Notes: generated from the sequence alone by a model not told the origin. Shown: positions 28,048 through 35,814, counted from the stretch's first letter. The stretch: 64,000 nucleotides of DNA from Pedococcus cremeus (GCF_900111375.1 NZ_FOHB01000005.1:1-64000), one strand, 5' to 3'. Made by a program: numbers and translations.

Positions 28048-28875
28048 CTAGCGGCCGGTCCACACCGGGGGTCTCTTCTGCTGGAACGCCAGCACGCCTT
28101 CCTTGCTGTCCTCGCTGTCCAGGGCAGCAACCAAAGCGGGCACACGTTGCGTCCTGGCGTCTTGCGCCGTCATGTGCCTGGTGCGCTGGACAACTTGCTT
28201 GATGGCTCGCAGGGAGCTTGGAGAACAAGCCAGGATGTCCTGAACCCATCGATCGACCGCGGCGTCCAGCTCGTCGGCCGGCACGACCTCGTTGACGAGG
28301 CCCATTCGGTGCATCTCCGCTGCGGATGCGCGACGTCCAGTAAGCAAGAGCCCCATGGCCTGGGTGTACGGCACGCGGCGGACCAGCTGTGTGATGCCGC
28401 CGTCCAGAGGCAGCCTCCCTACGCGCGGCTCGCTCAGGGCGAACTTGGCACCTTCGGAGGCGACGACGATGTCGCACCCCAAGACCATCTCCATTCCGCC
28501 GCCCATGGCATAGCCGTTGACCCTCGCGATGACGGGAACATCCAAGGTGGTGCGCAGACTGAGCCCGCCGAAACCATCCGCGTCCACTTTCGCCCAGTAC
28601 TCGAGCCCCGTCTGCTCGATCGCGGCGGATGACATGTCGGCACCGACGCAGAAGGCCCGCTCACCCGCACCCGTGACCACAACGGCACGCACGTCCGGGT
28701 CCGCTTCAATGGACGCCCAGATGTCCCGCAGCCGCTCGTGCGTAGCGCCGTCAACGGCATTAAGCACTGCAGGCCTGTCGATCGTTACCCGCGCAACATG
28801 GTCAGCTACCTCGTACCGCACCTCATCGGTGCCTGCCCCCTGCCGCGGCCCGGTTGCCGTCCCTCGCTCAGTCAT
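28048..28875 (-). CDS. Enoyl-CoA hydratase/isomerase family protein
   Basis: A 275-residue crotonase-fold protein acting on an acyl-CoA. Both acid positions of active hydratases are acidic: Glu129 (GGGMEMVLGCD) and Glu149 (LSEPRVG). The oxyanion-forming ERAFCVGAD segment is at 72-80. It most probably hydrates or isomerises the CoA thioester made by the neighbouring CoA-transferase. Its ATG overlaps the CoA-transferase stop as ATGA. It is followed by a 94-base gap, where a second promoter could lie. Confidence 0.9.
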   Translation of the reverse strand: MTERGTATGPRQGAGTDEVRYEVADHVARVTIDRPAVLNAVDGATHERLRDIWASIEADPDVRAVVVTGAGERAFCVGADMSSAAIEQTGLEYWAKVDADGFGGLSLRTTLDVPVIARVNGYAMGGGMEMVLGCDIVVASEGAKFALSEPRVGRLPLDGGITQLVRRVPYTQAMGLLLTGRRASAAEMHRMGLVNEVVPADELDAAVDRWVQDILACSPSSLRAIKQVVQRTRHMTAQDARTQRVPALVAALDSEDSKEGVLAFQQKRPPVWTGR

Positions 28876-30116
28876 CGCAGAACTCCCGCCTCGACCAGCT
28901 TGTCGATCTCCGCCTGGCTGAAGCCGTGCTCGAGGAGCACCTGAGCGTTGTGCTCACCCAGCCGGGGAGGTGCATGACGGATGGTCCGTGGGGTTGAGGA
29001 CAGCTTGATTGGGGCATCAAGAGACTTGTAGCGACCAGCCGTGGGGTGCTCCAGCTCCAGGACCATCCCGTTCACGTGTGTCTGCTCGTCAGCCAGCGCC
29101 TCCTCGAGCGTACGGACCGGCGCACAGAGGATGTCCTCGGCCTCGAGCCGCTGCACCCAGTAGTCCGTGGTCTTGGTGGCTAGCCGCTCCTTGAATATCG
29201 CTTGGAGCTGTGGACGGTGGTCGAACTGACTCTCCAAGGTGGCGAACTCAGGCCGCTCCGAGAGGTCCTCTCCGAGCTCTAGTGCTGCGGAGATATGCCG
29301 CAGCGGGTTCTCCTTGAAGGCGCCGACCATGCAGACCGCGCCGTCTGTCGTGGCAAACACACCGCTCAGGGGCATAGAGGCCCAGTTGATTTCGTAACCC
29401 CGGTTGAGCTGCATGCACGCCTCTTGCATCTGCATGTGAAGCATGGAGTCGTACATCGTGACGTCCACGCGCTGCCCCTCGCCGGTGACGTTGCGCGCGA
29501 TCAATGCCATGAGGATGCCCTGCATGAGGTGCATGCCAGTCGTGTAGTCGCAAAGCGTCGTCGGGTACACCGTGAGCGGGGTGTCAGGCGACTCGCGGCG
29601 CCACATCACGCCTGAATACGCTTGGGCGATGACGTCCTGACCGCCCTTGTGTTTGTACGGTCCCTCGTCACCGAAACCCGTGCCCTGGGCCCAGATGAGG
29701 CCGGGGTTGATCTCCTTGAGCTTCTCGTACCCGAAGCCGATCCGATCCATGACGCCGGACCGGAAGTTGCTGACCACGACATCGGCGTCCCTAACGAGGT
29801 CGTGAACCAGTTGGACCCCCTCCGGGGTCCGCGTGTCGATCGAGACGCTGCGCTTGTTCCGGTTGATGGACAGGAAGATCGGGTTGTCGCGTCCGTCCTT
29901 GTCCGGGATGGAGTTCCGCGAGAGGTCCCCTGCCCCAGGACGTTCGATCTTGATGACGTCGGCTCCGAAGTCGCCGAGCATCTGCGTGCAACTGGGACCC
30001 ATGTAGACCTGGGTGAAGTCGATCACCGTGATGCCTTCAAGGGGCAGCGCCGTGCGTTCCTCATTCGCCTTGAGCGACTCGGGCGTCTCGGTGCGGCTGT
30101 CGGTAGGAGTTGACAT
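28872..30116 (-). CDS. CaiB/BaiF class III CoA-transferase
   Basis: A 414-residue family III CoA-transferase that moves CoA between carboxylic acids through an aspartyl intermediate. The likely catalytic residue is Asp190 in TLCDYTTGMH. The N-terminal DFTQVYMGPSCTQMLGDFGADVIKIE and the GGQDVIAQAYSG segment are typical. The gene implies that a pathway intermediate is a carboxylate activated to a thioester. It starts three bases after the FAD oxidoreductase stop and overlaps the enoyl-CoA hydratase start. Confidence 0.92.
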   Translation of the reverse strand: MSTPTDSRTETPESLKANEERTALPLEGITVIDFTQVYMGPSCTQMLGDFGADVIKIERPGAGDLSRNSIPDKDGRDNPIFLSINRNKRSVSIDTRTPEGVQLVHDLVRDADVVVSNFRSGVMDRIGFGYEKLKEINPGLIWAQGTGFGDEGPYKHKGGQDVIAQAYSGVMWRRESPDTPLTVYPTTLCDYTTGMHLMQGILMALIARNVTGEGQRVDVTMYDSMLHMQMQEACMQLNRGYEINWASMPLSGVFATTDGAVCMVGAFKENPLRHISAALELGEDLSERPEFATLESQFDHRPQLQAIFKERLATKTTDYWVQRLEAEDILCAPVRTLEEALADEQTHVNGMVLELEHPTAGRYKSLDAPIKLSSTPRTIRHAPPRLGEHNAQVLLEHGFSQAEIDKLVEAGVLR

Positions 30117-30119
30117 GGT

Positions 30120-31478
30120 TCAGACCTCCGTCATCTCGGCGACGCTGGCGTTCGGCGCTGGCTGGTCCCCAGGGTCGGCACCTTGTTCTCTCATCCGGCT
30201 CTGAATAAGCGGTGCCTCCACCTCGCGCACCGTGATGCCCTTGTCCACCGCGAGCGCGGCCGCGATACCGGCTGCCTGACCCATGGCCATGCACGGGGGA
30301 ATCTCGCGTGACATGCGCTGTGCATCCGGAGTTGCGGAGTAGTGGCGTCCAGCGACAAGAAGCTGGTCCACCTCTCGCGGGAGCAAGGCTCGGTAGGGCG
30401 TGTAGTAGTCGCGCCCACGAGCTACCGCATCCGCAAAGTGGACGCGGCCCACGATGTCCTCTTTGGTGACGACGTACTCGCCCTGCAGCAGACGGGTCTG
30501 ACGAACGCCCATCTGCTCCGCGACGTCCAGCAGGTAGCAGTTCTCAAATCCAGGAAGGTTCTCGCGTACGTAGTCGATAGCGGCGACCATCTTGTCTCTT
30601 GCCTCGAACTCGGCCGCTGTGAGTGAGGCCGGATCGGTTCCGTCGAAGCCTGTCATGTGCGGGCAGTTGCACCAGACCACACCAGGGACCGGTGTCTTGA
30701 GCCACCAGAGGTCCCAAGCACCGCCGAGCAGGCGCTTGACCTTGCGGTTGATCGCCCTTGCCTCACGCGGGTTCTCCTGCTCGAACCGCTCAGCCGCTGC
30801 GGTATCCACACCACCGAGGCGGAAGACAAGCGTGGTCAGGTAGCTGTCCTTGGTGTAGGCAGCACCGGCACGGGATGCCACGTCGATGTCGCCGGTTGTG
30901 TCGACGACAACATCCGCAAGGACGGCCTGTGGGCCCTGCTTGGTCTCGCAGATGACCCCGGCCATTCTCCCGTCCTCGACGATGGGGCGTGAGAACCACG
31001 AGTGGAGCCGCAGGTTCACGCCGGCTTCCCGGACGAGGTCGTTGGAAACACGTTTCCATCCGTCGGGGTCAAAGGCTGCTGCGTAGCAGATTGGTTTGGG
31101 GCTGCTGTGCGAGTGAAAGTCGAAGGTGCCCCATCGACCCCACTTGTTCCAGGTCTCCGTCGAGGAGTGGCGGTCCTGCTCGGGTGGGACGACAACGAGA
31201 CCCATCTTGCCTAGCCGCTCGACGTACTCGGAAACGATCCCTGTGACGGAGATTTCGGAGCCGTTGGCCATGTCGTCAAGCACCAGAACCATGCCGCCGG
31301 AGGCCAGGCCGCCGAGCGCGGGGTACCGCTCCAGCAAGGTGACACTGGCCCCGGAACGAGCAGCGGAGACAGCGGCACTCACTCCAGCAGGGCCTCCACC
31401 AACCACGACGATGTCGGACTGGCTGACCACCGGCATGTCGATGTCTTTGCGAGAGACCCTGAGGTCTGATCGAAGCAT
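30120..31478 (-). CDS. FAD-dependent oxidoreductase (FAD_oxidored type)
   Basis: A 452-residue flavoprotein. The dinucleotide-binding motif GGGPAG (27-32) with Glu50 ending the second strand is near the N-terminus. The C-terminal segment LLVAGRHYSATPDAQRM with GQAAGIAAALA closes the FAD site. There is no signal peptide. The type matches the PF12831 group, whose substrates are mostly unassigned. Position just after the transporter genes suggests the first oxidation of the imported compound. ATG 31478 has GAAGG eight bases upstream. Confidence 0.85.
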   Translation of the reverse strand: MLRSDLRVSRKDIDMPVVSQSDIVVVGGGPAGVSAAVSAARSGASVTLLERYPALGGLASGGMVLVLDDMANGSEISVTGIVSEYVERLGKMGLVVVPPEQDRHSSTETWNKWGRWGTFDFHSHSSPKPICYAAAFDPDGWKRVSNDLVREAGVNLRLHSWFSRPIVEDGRMAGVICETKQGPQAVLADVVVDTTGDIDVASRAGAAYTKDSYLTTLVFRLGGVDTAAAERFEQENPREARAINRKVKRLLGGAWDLWWLKTPVPGVVWCNCPHMTGFDGTDPASLTAAEFEARDKMVAAIDYVRENLPGFENCYLLDVAEQMGVRQTRLLQGEYVVTKEDIVGRVHFADAVARGRDYYTPYRALLPREVDQLLVAGRHYSATPDAQRMSREIPPCMAMGQAAGIAAALAVDKGITVREVEAPLIQSRMREQGADPGDQPAPNASVAEMTEV

Positions 31479-31551
31479 TGCAATACCTTCTTTGTTCGGG
31501 TTGCGCACGCAGGAGTGCGCCGAAGCGAGGGGAAGCCGACGTGGTGTTCGC

Positions 31552-32379
31552 CTAGGCCTTGACGTCCGCCTCCCAGGTCACCACCAGTCGCTCGATGAGG
31601 CCGATCAGTCCGAAGAAGAGAACCGCCATGATTGAGGCAACGGTCATGGTTGCGTACAGCAGTGGCGTGTTGAAGTTGTAGGTCGCCTGGATGATCAGGT
31701 ACCCCAGTCCCTCTTGCGATCCGATCCACTCCGCAACGATGGCGCCGATGACCGAGTTGCCGGCCGCGATCTTCAGCGACGCGAAGAGGTAGGGAAGGGA
31801 GGCGAACATACGGACTTTCCAGAGCACCTCGTTACGCGAGGCGGAGAGCACGCGGAGCAGCTCCAGCGACTGCTTGTCCACCGACTCGAGACCCTTCACC
31901 ATGTTGACCAGCGTGGGGAAGAACGAAATCAGCGCGGCGATGAGGATCTTGGGCGTGTACCCCTGACCGAACATGATCACGAGCACGGGCGCCACTGCGA
32001 CGATGGGAATCGTCCGGATGAACACCGCGACCGGCATGAGTGCGCGCTCTGCCAACTTCCAGTGCACGAACAACACGGCGAGAAGGATGGCCACGAGGTT
32101 GCCCAGCGCGAAGCCGAGAACGGATTCGATGAGAGTTGGCCAGGTGTTCTGCATCAGCATGGCCCAGTTCTCACTGAGTGACTGCCACACCTCTACCGGA
32201 GACGGAATGATGTACGTGGGGATGTTGAAGACGGAACAGGCCAGTTGCCACACCAGAATCAGCCCGACAACGACTCCGATGGGGAGGAGCATCCGTCCGA
32301 GCGTGGGACGGCGGCGGCGCTTCTGCACGGGCAGCTCTGGGCCTTCAGTGATGCGCCTGTCAGTGAGAGTTGTGGACAT
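31552..32379 (-). CDS. ABC transporter permease, SsuC/NMT1-system type
   Basis: A 275-residue inner-membrane permease with about six membrane segments and the cytoplasmic EAA-like loop AIVAEWIGSQEGLGYLI that docks the ATPase. It belongs with nitrate/sulfonate/pyrimidine-precursor importers. The ATG overlaps the ATPase stop by one base (TGATG). The open frame extends far upstream, but only as an antisense reading of the ATPase gene. Together with the next two genes upstream it makes a complete importer. Confidence 0.92.
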   Translation of the reverse strand: MSTTLTDRRITEGPELPVQKRRRRPTLGRMLLPIGVVVGLILVWQLACSVFNIPTYIIPSPVEVWQSLSENWAMLMQNTWPTLIESVLGFALGNLVAILLAVLFVHWKLAERALMPVAVFIRTIPIVAVAPVLVIMFGQGYTPKILIAALISFFPTLVNMVKGLESVDKQSLELLRVLSASRNEVLWKVRMFASLPYLFASLKIAAGNSVIGAIVAEWIGSQEGLGYLIIQATYNFNTPLLYATMTVASIMAVLFFGLIGLIERLVVTWEADVKA

Positions 32380-33179
32380 CAGCAGGTCTCCAGGAGGCGG
32401 CGCAGGTGGGCTGCGATGGCGGTGAACTCGGGGGTGTCGCGAACCTCGAGCTTGCGGGGGTAGGGAAGGTTGATGTCGACGAGCTCGCGGACGCGACCGG
32501 GATGGGAAGAGAGCACAAGCACTTGCTGCGAGAGGAACACCGACTCGGGGATGCTGTGTGTGACGAAGAGGATGGTGGTGCCCGTCGCTTCCCAGATCCT
32601 CAACAGTTCCTCGTTGAGACGATCTCGCGTGATCTCGTCCAGGGCACCGAACGGTTCGTCCATCAGCAAGACCCGGGGTCGACAGACGAGGGCGCGTGCG
32701 ATGGAGACACGCTGTCTCATTCCGCCGGAGAGCTCGTGCGGATAGGCGTTCTCTCGACCCTTTAGCCCGACCAGTTCGAGGAGTTTCTCGGGTGACTCCG
32801 CCTCGCCTCGTGCTCCCCCGCCGACCTGGAACGGCAGACGTACGTTCTCGATAGCCGTGCGCCAAGGGAGGAGCGCGGCGTCCTGGAAAACGAATCCCAG
32901 TTCGCGTGACTTCCGCGCTTCCTCCGGCGTCCGCCCCAGAACAGTGATGTCGCCGGCCGAGGGGTCAAGCAGGTCTGCCACGACGCGGAGGAGCGTGGAC
33001 TTGCCACAGCCCGACGGGCCCAGGAGCGACACAAACCCGTGCTCGGGAAGGCTAACCGTGATGTCCTGAAGGGCAGTCACCCGGCCGCGGTCGGTATTGA
33101 ACGTGACCGTGACGTTCTCGAGCGTCACCGCACCGGTGCCTTGGTGCGAGGCCAAAGTTGCCGTGGAAATGTCAGTCAT
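32379..33179 (-). CDS. ABC transporter ATPase, SsuB type
   Basis: A 266-residue ATPase that powers the importer. Walker A is GPSGCGKS (54-61), the signature LSGGMRQR, and Walker B LLMDEPFGALDE. The ATG at 33179 starts MTDISTATLA, with GAGGAA upstream; a TTG four codons earlier is too close to that site. It is followed directly by the permease gene. Family members move sulfonates, nitrate, taurine or thiamine-pyrimidine precursors; this one's cargo is unknown. Confidence 0.93.
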   Translation of the reverse strand: MTDISTATLASHQGTGAVTLENVTVTFNTDRGRVTALQDITVSLPEHGFVSLLGPSGCGKSTLLRVVADLLDPSAGDITVLGRTPEEARKSRELGFVFQDAALLPWRTAIENVRLPFQVGGGARGEAESPEKLLELVGLKGRENAYPHELSGGMRQRVSIARALVCRPRVLLMDEPFGALDEITRDRLNEELLRIWEATGTTILFVTHSIPESVFLSQQVLVLSSHPGRVRELVDINLPYPRKLEVRDTPEFTAIAAHLRRLLETC

Positions 33180-33224
33180 GGTGAGTTCCAATTCCTCTGA
33201 GACACAGTGCCGCTGGCCGAAGCC

Positions 33225-34283
33225 CTAGGCCTTGCGTGCTTCCTTGGTTGCATCGAGAACGTCGAACGTCACAAAGTCCTCGAGCTTAGGCGGAGTCCCC
33301 TTGAACTGCTTCAGTTCGGTCCACGTGTCCAGTTGGCTCTGCCAGACATCACGGTTCATGGTTCCCCAACCGTCCGTCTTGGTCGCGTCGTTGTACGCGT
33401 ACTTGAGGAGTACCTCGCCCTGAGCGGCGATGTCCTCGGCCTTGAGGGTGGGCTGCAGCTTGACCACCATCTCGGCAGCCTCTTGGAGGTTTTCTCTCGC
33501 GAACGACCACCCCTTGGCGGTAGCGGAGACCCACTTCTCAACCAGGTCACGCTGTTCCGACATAACGGAGTCAGTGGTGTAGTAGGGGTAGCCGTAGAGG
33601 TGGATCCCGGCATCCCACAGCCGCATGGACACGTACTTGTCCTTGAGCGGTCGCATGGCAGTCACGTTGCTCAACCATCCTGTCCACACGTCCACCTGTC
33701 CGGTTGTCAGCGGGGTGACATCCGCCCCAATAACAACGACTTCCACATCGCCGGGGTCGATGTTGTTCTTTGCCAAAAGCGCGGAGAGAAGGATTTGACC
33801 GGTTGCCTGCGTACCGACCTTCTTGCCGATCAGGTCCTTCGGCTCGTGCACGGGCTTGTTGGGAAGCGACACGTAGGCGTACGGGTGTTCCTGCACTCCA
33901 ACAGCGAAGGTCTTCACTGGAACGCCCTGGGAGCGCGCCAACATCAACGAAGGGCTTGAGGACACCTCGCCAAGCTGGCTGCGCCCGCCGGCTACGAGTG
34001 AGACTCCGTCGATGCTTGGACCGCCCGGCTGAATTGAGAGCTTGATTCCGTTGTCGGCGTAGTACCCCTTGGCAAGGGCAACCGCCTCACCTAGCTGGCC
34101 CTCGCTGATCAGCCAGCCGAGCTGGAGCGAGACGTTTCGAGAGCCGCTACCTGCGGACTTGCCTTCATTTGCCTGCTTGGCGGCGGCGTTACATGAAGCC
34201 AACAGAGCAGAGCCTGCGATAGTGCCAACTACTAGGCCGGACCTACCGAGAAACCCTCGACGGGAGAGCGGCTGGTTGTTCAT
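33225..34283 (-). CDS. NMT1/SsuA-like substrate-binding lipoprotein with Tat signal
   Basis: A 352-residue binding protein. The N-terminus has a twin-arginine motif (SRRGFL, 7-12), a hydrophobic stretch, and a lipobox ending LLASC with Cys31, so it is probably Tat-exported and lipid-anchored. The mature part matches NMT1/SsuA-type proteins that bind small anionic or heterocyclic ligands. AGGAGG precedes the ATG at 34283. The 124-base leader contains a hairpin and a palindrome. It is the first structural gene of the importer. Confidence 0.9.
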   Translation of the reverse strand: MNNQPLSRRGFLGRSGLVVGTIAGSALLASCNAAAKQANEGKSAGSGSRNVSLQLGWLISEGQLGEAVALAKGYYADNGIKLSIQPGGPSIDGVSLVAGGRSQLGEVSSSPSLMLARSQGVPVKTFAVGVQEHPYAYVSLPNKPVHEPKDLIGKKVGTQATGQILLSALLAKNNIDPGDVEVVVIGADVTPLTTGQVDVWTGWLSNVTAMRPLKDKYVSMRLWDAGIHLYGYPYYTTDSVMSEQRDLVEKWVSATAKGWSFARENLQEAAEMVVKLQPTLKAEDIAAQGEVLLKYAYNDATKTDGWGTMNRDVWQSQLDTWTELKQFKGTPPKLEDFVTFDVLDATKEARKA

Positions 34284-34300
34284 CGTTCCTCCTGGAGCGT

Positions 34301-34320
34301 GAGAGCCGACGTGGGCTCTC
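34301..34320 (-). promoter_or_regulatory. Leader hairpin before the binding-protein gene
   Basis: GAGAGCC and GGCTCTC form a 7-bp stem with a 6-base loop, 18-37 bases upstream of the binding-protein ATG. It lies between any promoter and the ribosome site, so it may affect mRNA stability or translation. Confidence 0.35.
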
Positions 34321-34346
34321 CTGAATTTGGATACGCCGACATACAC

Positions 34347-34362
34347 CAAAGGACTTCCTTTG
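34347..34362. promoter_or_regulatory. 16-base palindrome CAAAGGA-N2-TCCTTTG
   Basis: A perfect 7-bp inverted repeat with a 2-base centre in the gap between the regulator and the binding-protein gene, about 65 bases upstream of the latter's ATG. It is a candidate operator for the transport/catabolic genes. Confidence 0.35.
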
Positions 34363-34407
34363 ATGGGACTGACGGGCCTGGCACCGAGCCCGCCCGCTAC
34401 TTCTGGG

Positions 34408-35010
34408 TCAGAACGTTGGGGGCGTGATGACCCAGATGGCCTTCACGGTCTCCGTCCCGGCGTTGCGATACCAATGAGGTGTGGTGCTGGGATAAGTGAT
34501 GGAGTCGCCCGGACCGAGCTCGTACCGCACTCCATCGAGGTAGACCTCGTGTCGCCCTTCTAGGACGACACCGAACTCTTCGCCCGGGTGCGTGAAAGGC
34601 GTTGCTGACGTGTCGTAGCCAGGGGGCGCCTCGATCCAAACCGCTTCCAGCGCCCCATTTAGATCGGGTGACATCAGCTCGTGGCTGGCATCTCCACTCG
34701 GGCCGTGCACGTCGAGGCTCCGACGCTCCGTGGAACGGACCAACGGAGAGGTGTCATCGGCTGCGTGAAACAGACGACCGATCGGGACGTCGAGTGCGTG
34801 CGCCATCTGAACAAGCGTGTTGAACGAGGGGTTGCCTCGACCACGCTCGATCTGGCTAATCAGGCCGATGCTCACGCCGCTACGGGCGCTCAGGGCCTCA
34901 ATCGTGAAAGTCCGCATCTTACGAAGCGTTTTCAGCTGTGCGCCGACCGTGGACATGAGCTGCTCCGCAGACGCACGGCCGTTGTCTTCGGCATCTGGCT
35001 GAGCAGTCAC
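34408..35010 (-). CDS. XRE-cupin transcriptional regulator
   Basis: A 200-residue regulator. An N-terminal helix-turn-helix (about 20-75, with the ARSGVSIGLISQIERGRGNP-like core) is followed by a cupin sensor domain (about 110-195, with HPGEEFGVVLEG and a DGVRYELGPGDSI barrel strand). Such proteins usually bind the pathway's substrate and control the adjacent genes. The GTG at 35010 is chosen for the GGAG six bases upstream; an upstream GTG at 35028 lacks one. Repeated TTCACTA half-sites lie just upstream, suggesting autoregulation. Confidence 0.88.
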   Translation of the reverse strand: MTAQPDAEDNGRASAEQLMSTVGAQLKTLRKMRTFTIEALSARSGVSIGLISQIERGRGNPSFNTLVQMAHALDVPIGRLFHAADDTSPLVRSTERRSLDVHGPSGDASHELMSPDLNGALEAVWIEAPPGYDTSATPFTHPGEEFGVVLEGRHEVYLDGVRYELGPGDSITYPSTTPHWYRNAGTETVKAIWVITPPTF

Positions 35011-35042
35011 GGTGACTCCGATCGGCACACGGTGTGAGGTGC

Positions 35043-35097
35043 TTCACTAAAGCAGAGGATTTTCACTACATCAATAGCCAGTGAAAAATTTCAGTGG
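35043..35097. promoter_or_regulatory. Clustered TTCACTA/AGTGAA half-sites upstream of the XRE-cupin gene
   Basis: TTCACTA occurs at 35043-35049 and 35062-35068. TTTTCACT (35060-35067) and AGTGAAAA (35080-35087) form a perfect inverted repeat with a 12-base centre. A further TTTCAGTGG starts at 35089. The cluster sits 33-87 bases upstream of the regulator start in locally AT-rich DNA. It is probably promoter plus operator. Confidence 0.55.
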
Positions 35098-35203
35098 CGA
35101 GATCTCATCGTTCGGTTCGTCATGTTCTGCCATTTCGGGGCTTGATGGAACCCGGTATGGCCTCGTCTAGCAGTCTCACGTCCCGTGCGGCTGCCACAGG
35201 CGC

Positions 35204-35371
35204 GTCCAGGGGTCCGGACCCTCTCGGCACTTCCCCGGATTCGGCGAGGGAGCTGGCCTGCCTTTGGAGGACCTCTCCCCCTCGGAGGAGCGGGACATCG
35301 TTCGCCGTCTGACCTCTCGCACGTTCGATGACTGGACCGCGGCGACCCGGGCGCTCGGCCTCGGTGGGTGA
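35204..35371 (+). pseudogene. Possible 3' fragment of an element gene
   Basis: An open frame with protein-like composition ends at the TGA at 35369. Its last part includes LPLEDLSPSEERDIVRRL and a Thr/Ala-rich terminus. No start codon with a ribosome site is visible. The stop overlaps the GTG of the recombinase remnant as GTGA, as if two genes had been coupled. I cannot name the family. Confidence 0.25.
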
Positions 35372-35565
35372 CGCCGCGCGACCTCCGCCGCACGTTCGGG
35401 TCCCTCGCCCGGGCCGCCGGGGCCGACCTTCGGTGGATCCAGCGCGCGATGGGCCACGAGTCCATCACCACCACGGCGAGGATCTACGCCCACCTCTACG
35501 ACGACGAGCTCGACATCGTCGCCTCTGCCCTCGACCGGCTCAGCCAGGCCGCGAACGGCACCTAG
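35368..35565 (+). pseudogene. Tyrosine recombinase (integrase) C-terminal remnant
   Basis: Only about 65 residues remain of an integrase. PRDLRRTFGSLARAAGADL corresponds to the HxLRHTFA box, GHESITTTARIYAH carries the second His and the nucleophilic Tyr, and the frame ends 175 bases before the tRNA. The N-terminal DNA-binding part, the core domain and the first catalytic Arg are missing, so it cannot recombine DNA. The position next to the tRNA matches a tRNA-targeting integrative element. Confidence 0.85.
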
Positions 35566-35598
35566 GGGTGAGGGGTGAACACGGTGGATCCCAGGGGC

Positions 35599-35620
35599 AT
35601 GTGCCCAAATAGTGCCCAAG
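35599..35620. repeat. Paired GTGCCCA repeat near the tRNA end
   Basis: ATGTGCCCAAATAGTGCCCAAG contains two direct GTGCCCA units. It mirrors the pair at 23138-23157 near the opposite end of the island. Location between the recombinase remnant and the tRNA fits an arm-type recombinase binding site (inferred). Confidence 0.45.
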
Positions 35621-35700
35621 TGATGCTTTGCGAGGCCATCTCGGCCCTGCTGGCGCAGGCGTGGACAGCGCTGCTGGCCCTGGCAGGAATGGGCCCTGAC

Positions 35701-35778
35701 CAGCAGAAACGCCCCCCGGCGGACCGGGGGGCGTTGTCTGAGCCGCCTAAGGGAATCGAACCCTTGACCTATTCATTA
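35701..35778. repeat. att copy 3 (inside the intact tRNA-Thr)
   Basis: The third copy of the direct repeat, here as part of the functional tRNA-Thr gene and its terminator. Identity with copy 2 continues to about 35778, inside the anticodon arm, so insertion left the tRNA gene whole. Confidence 0.88.
35709..35734 (-). terminator. Terminator of tRNA-Thr
   Basis: ACGCCCCCCGG and CCGGGGGGCGT form an 11-bp stem with a CGGA loop, starting 7 bases past the tRNA 3' end on the minus strand and followed by TTTC. The same hairpin is carried in att copies 1 and 2. Confidence 0.8.
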
Positions 35779-35814
35779 CGAGTGAATCGCTCTGGCCGAC
35801 TGAGCTAAGGCGGC
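35741..35814 (-). tRNA. tRNA-Thr (anticodon CGU)
   Basis: A 74-nucleotide cloverleaf on the minus strand. The acceptor arms GCCGCCT/AGGCGGC pair. The anticodon stem ATTCA/TGAAT encloses the loop CTCGTAA, giving anticodon CGT. The T-arm contains GGTTCGATTCC. CCA is not encoded. It is the integration target of the two insertions on its 3' side. Confidence 0.97.

Larger units (their letters stand above)
22963..35740. mobile_element. Insertion B: 12.7-kb catabolic island at tRNA-Thr
   Basis: The island runs from att copy 2 to the intact tRNA-Thr. It holds a recombinase remnant beside the tRNA, paired GTGCCCA repeats near both ends, and eleven genes in one direction for regulation, uptake and catabolism. 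Its base composition is visibly lower in GC than the flanks, codon choice is more mixed, and the core heptamer GTATGCC was not seen in it. No transfer or replication gene remains, so it looks immobile now. Confidence 0.85.

Noticed and set aside
35094-35312. 72-residue plus-strand frame beginning at 35094
   Set aside because: It overlaps the regulator's operator region, has biased Ser/Arg composition and no ribosome site.
35660-35808. Plus-strand reading through the tRNA giving EPPKGIEPLTYSLRVNRSGRLS, with similar readings at 21930 and 22995
   Set aside because: These are translations of the antisense of tRNA-Thr and its fragments, a common false protein in actinobacteria.
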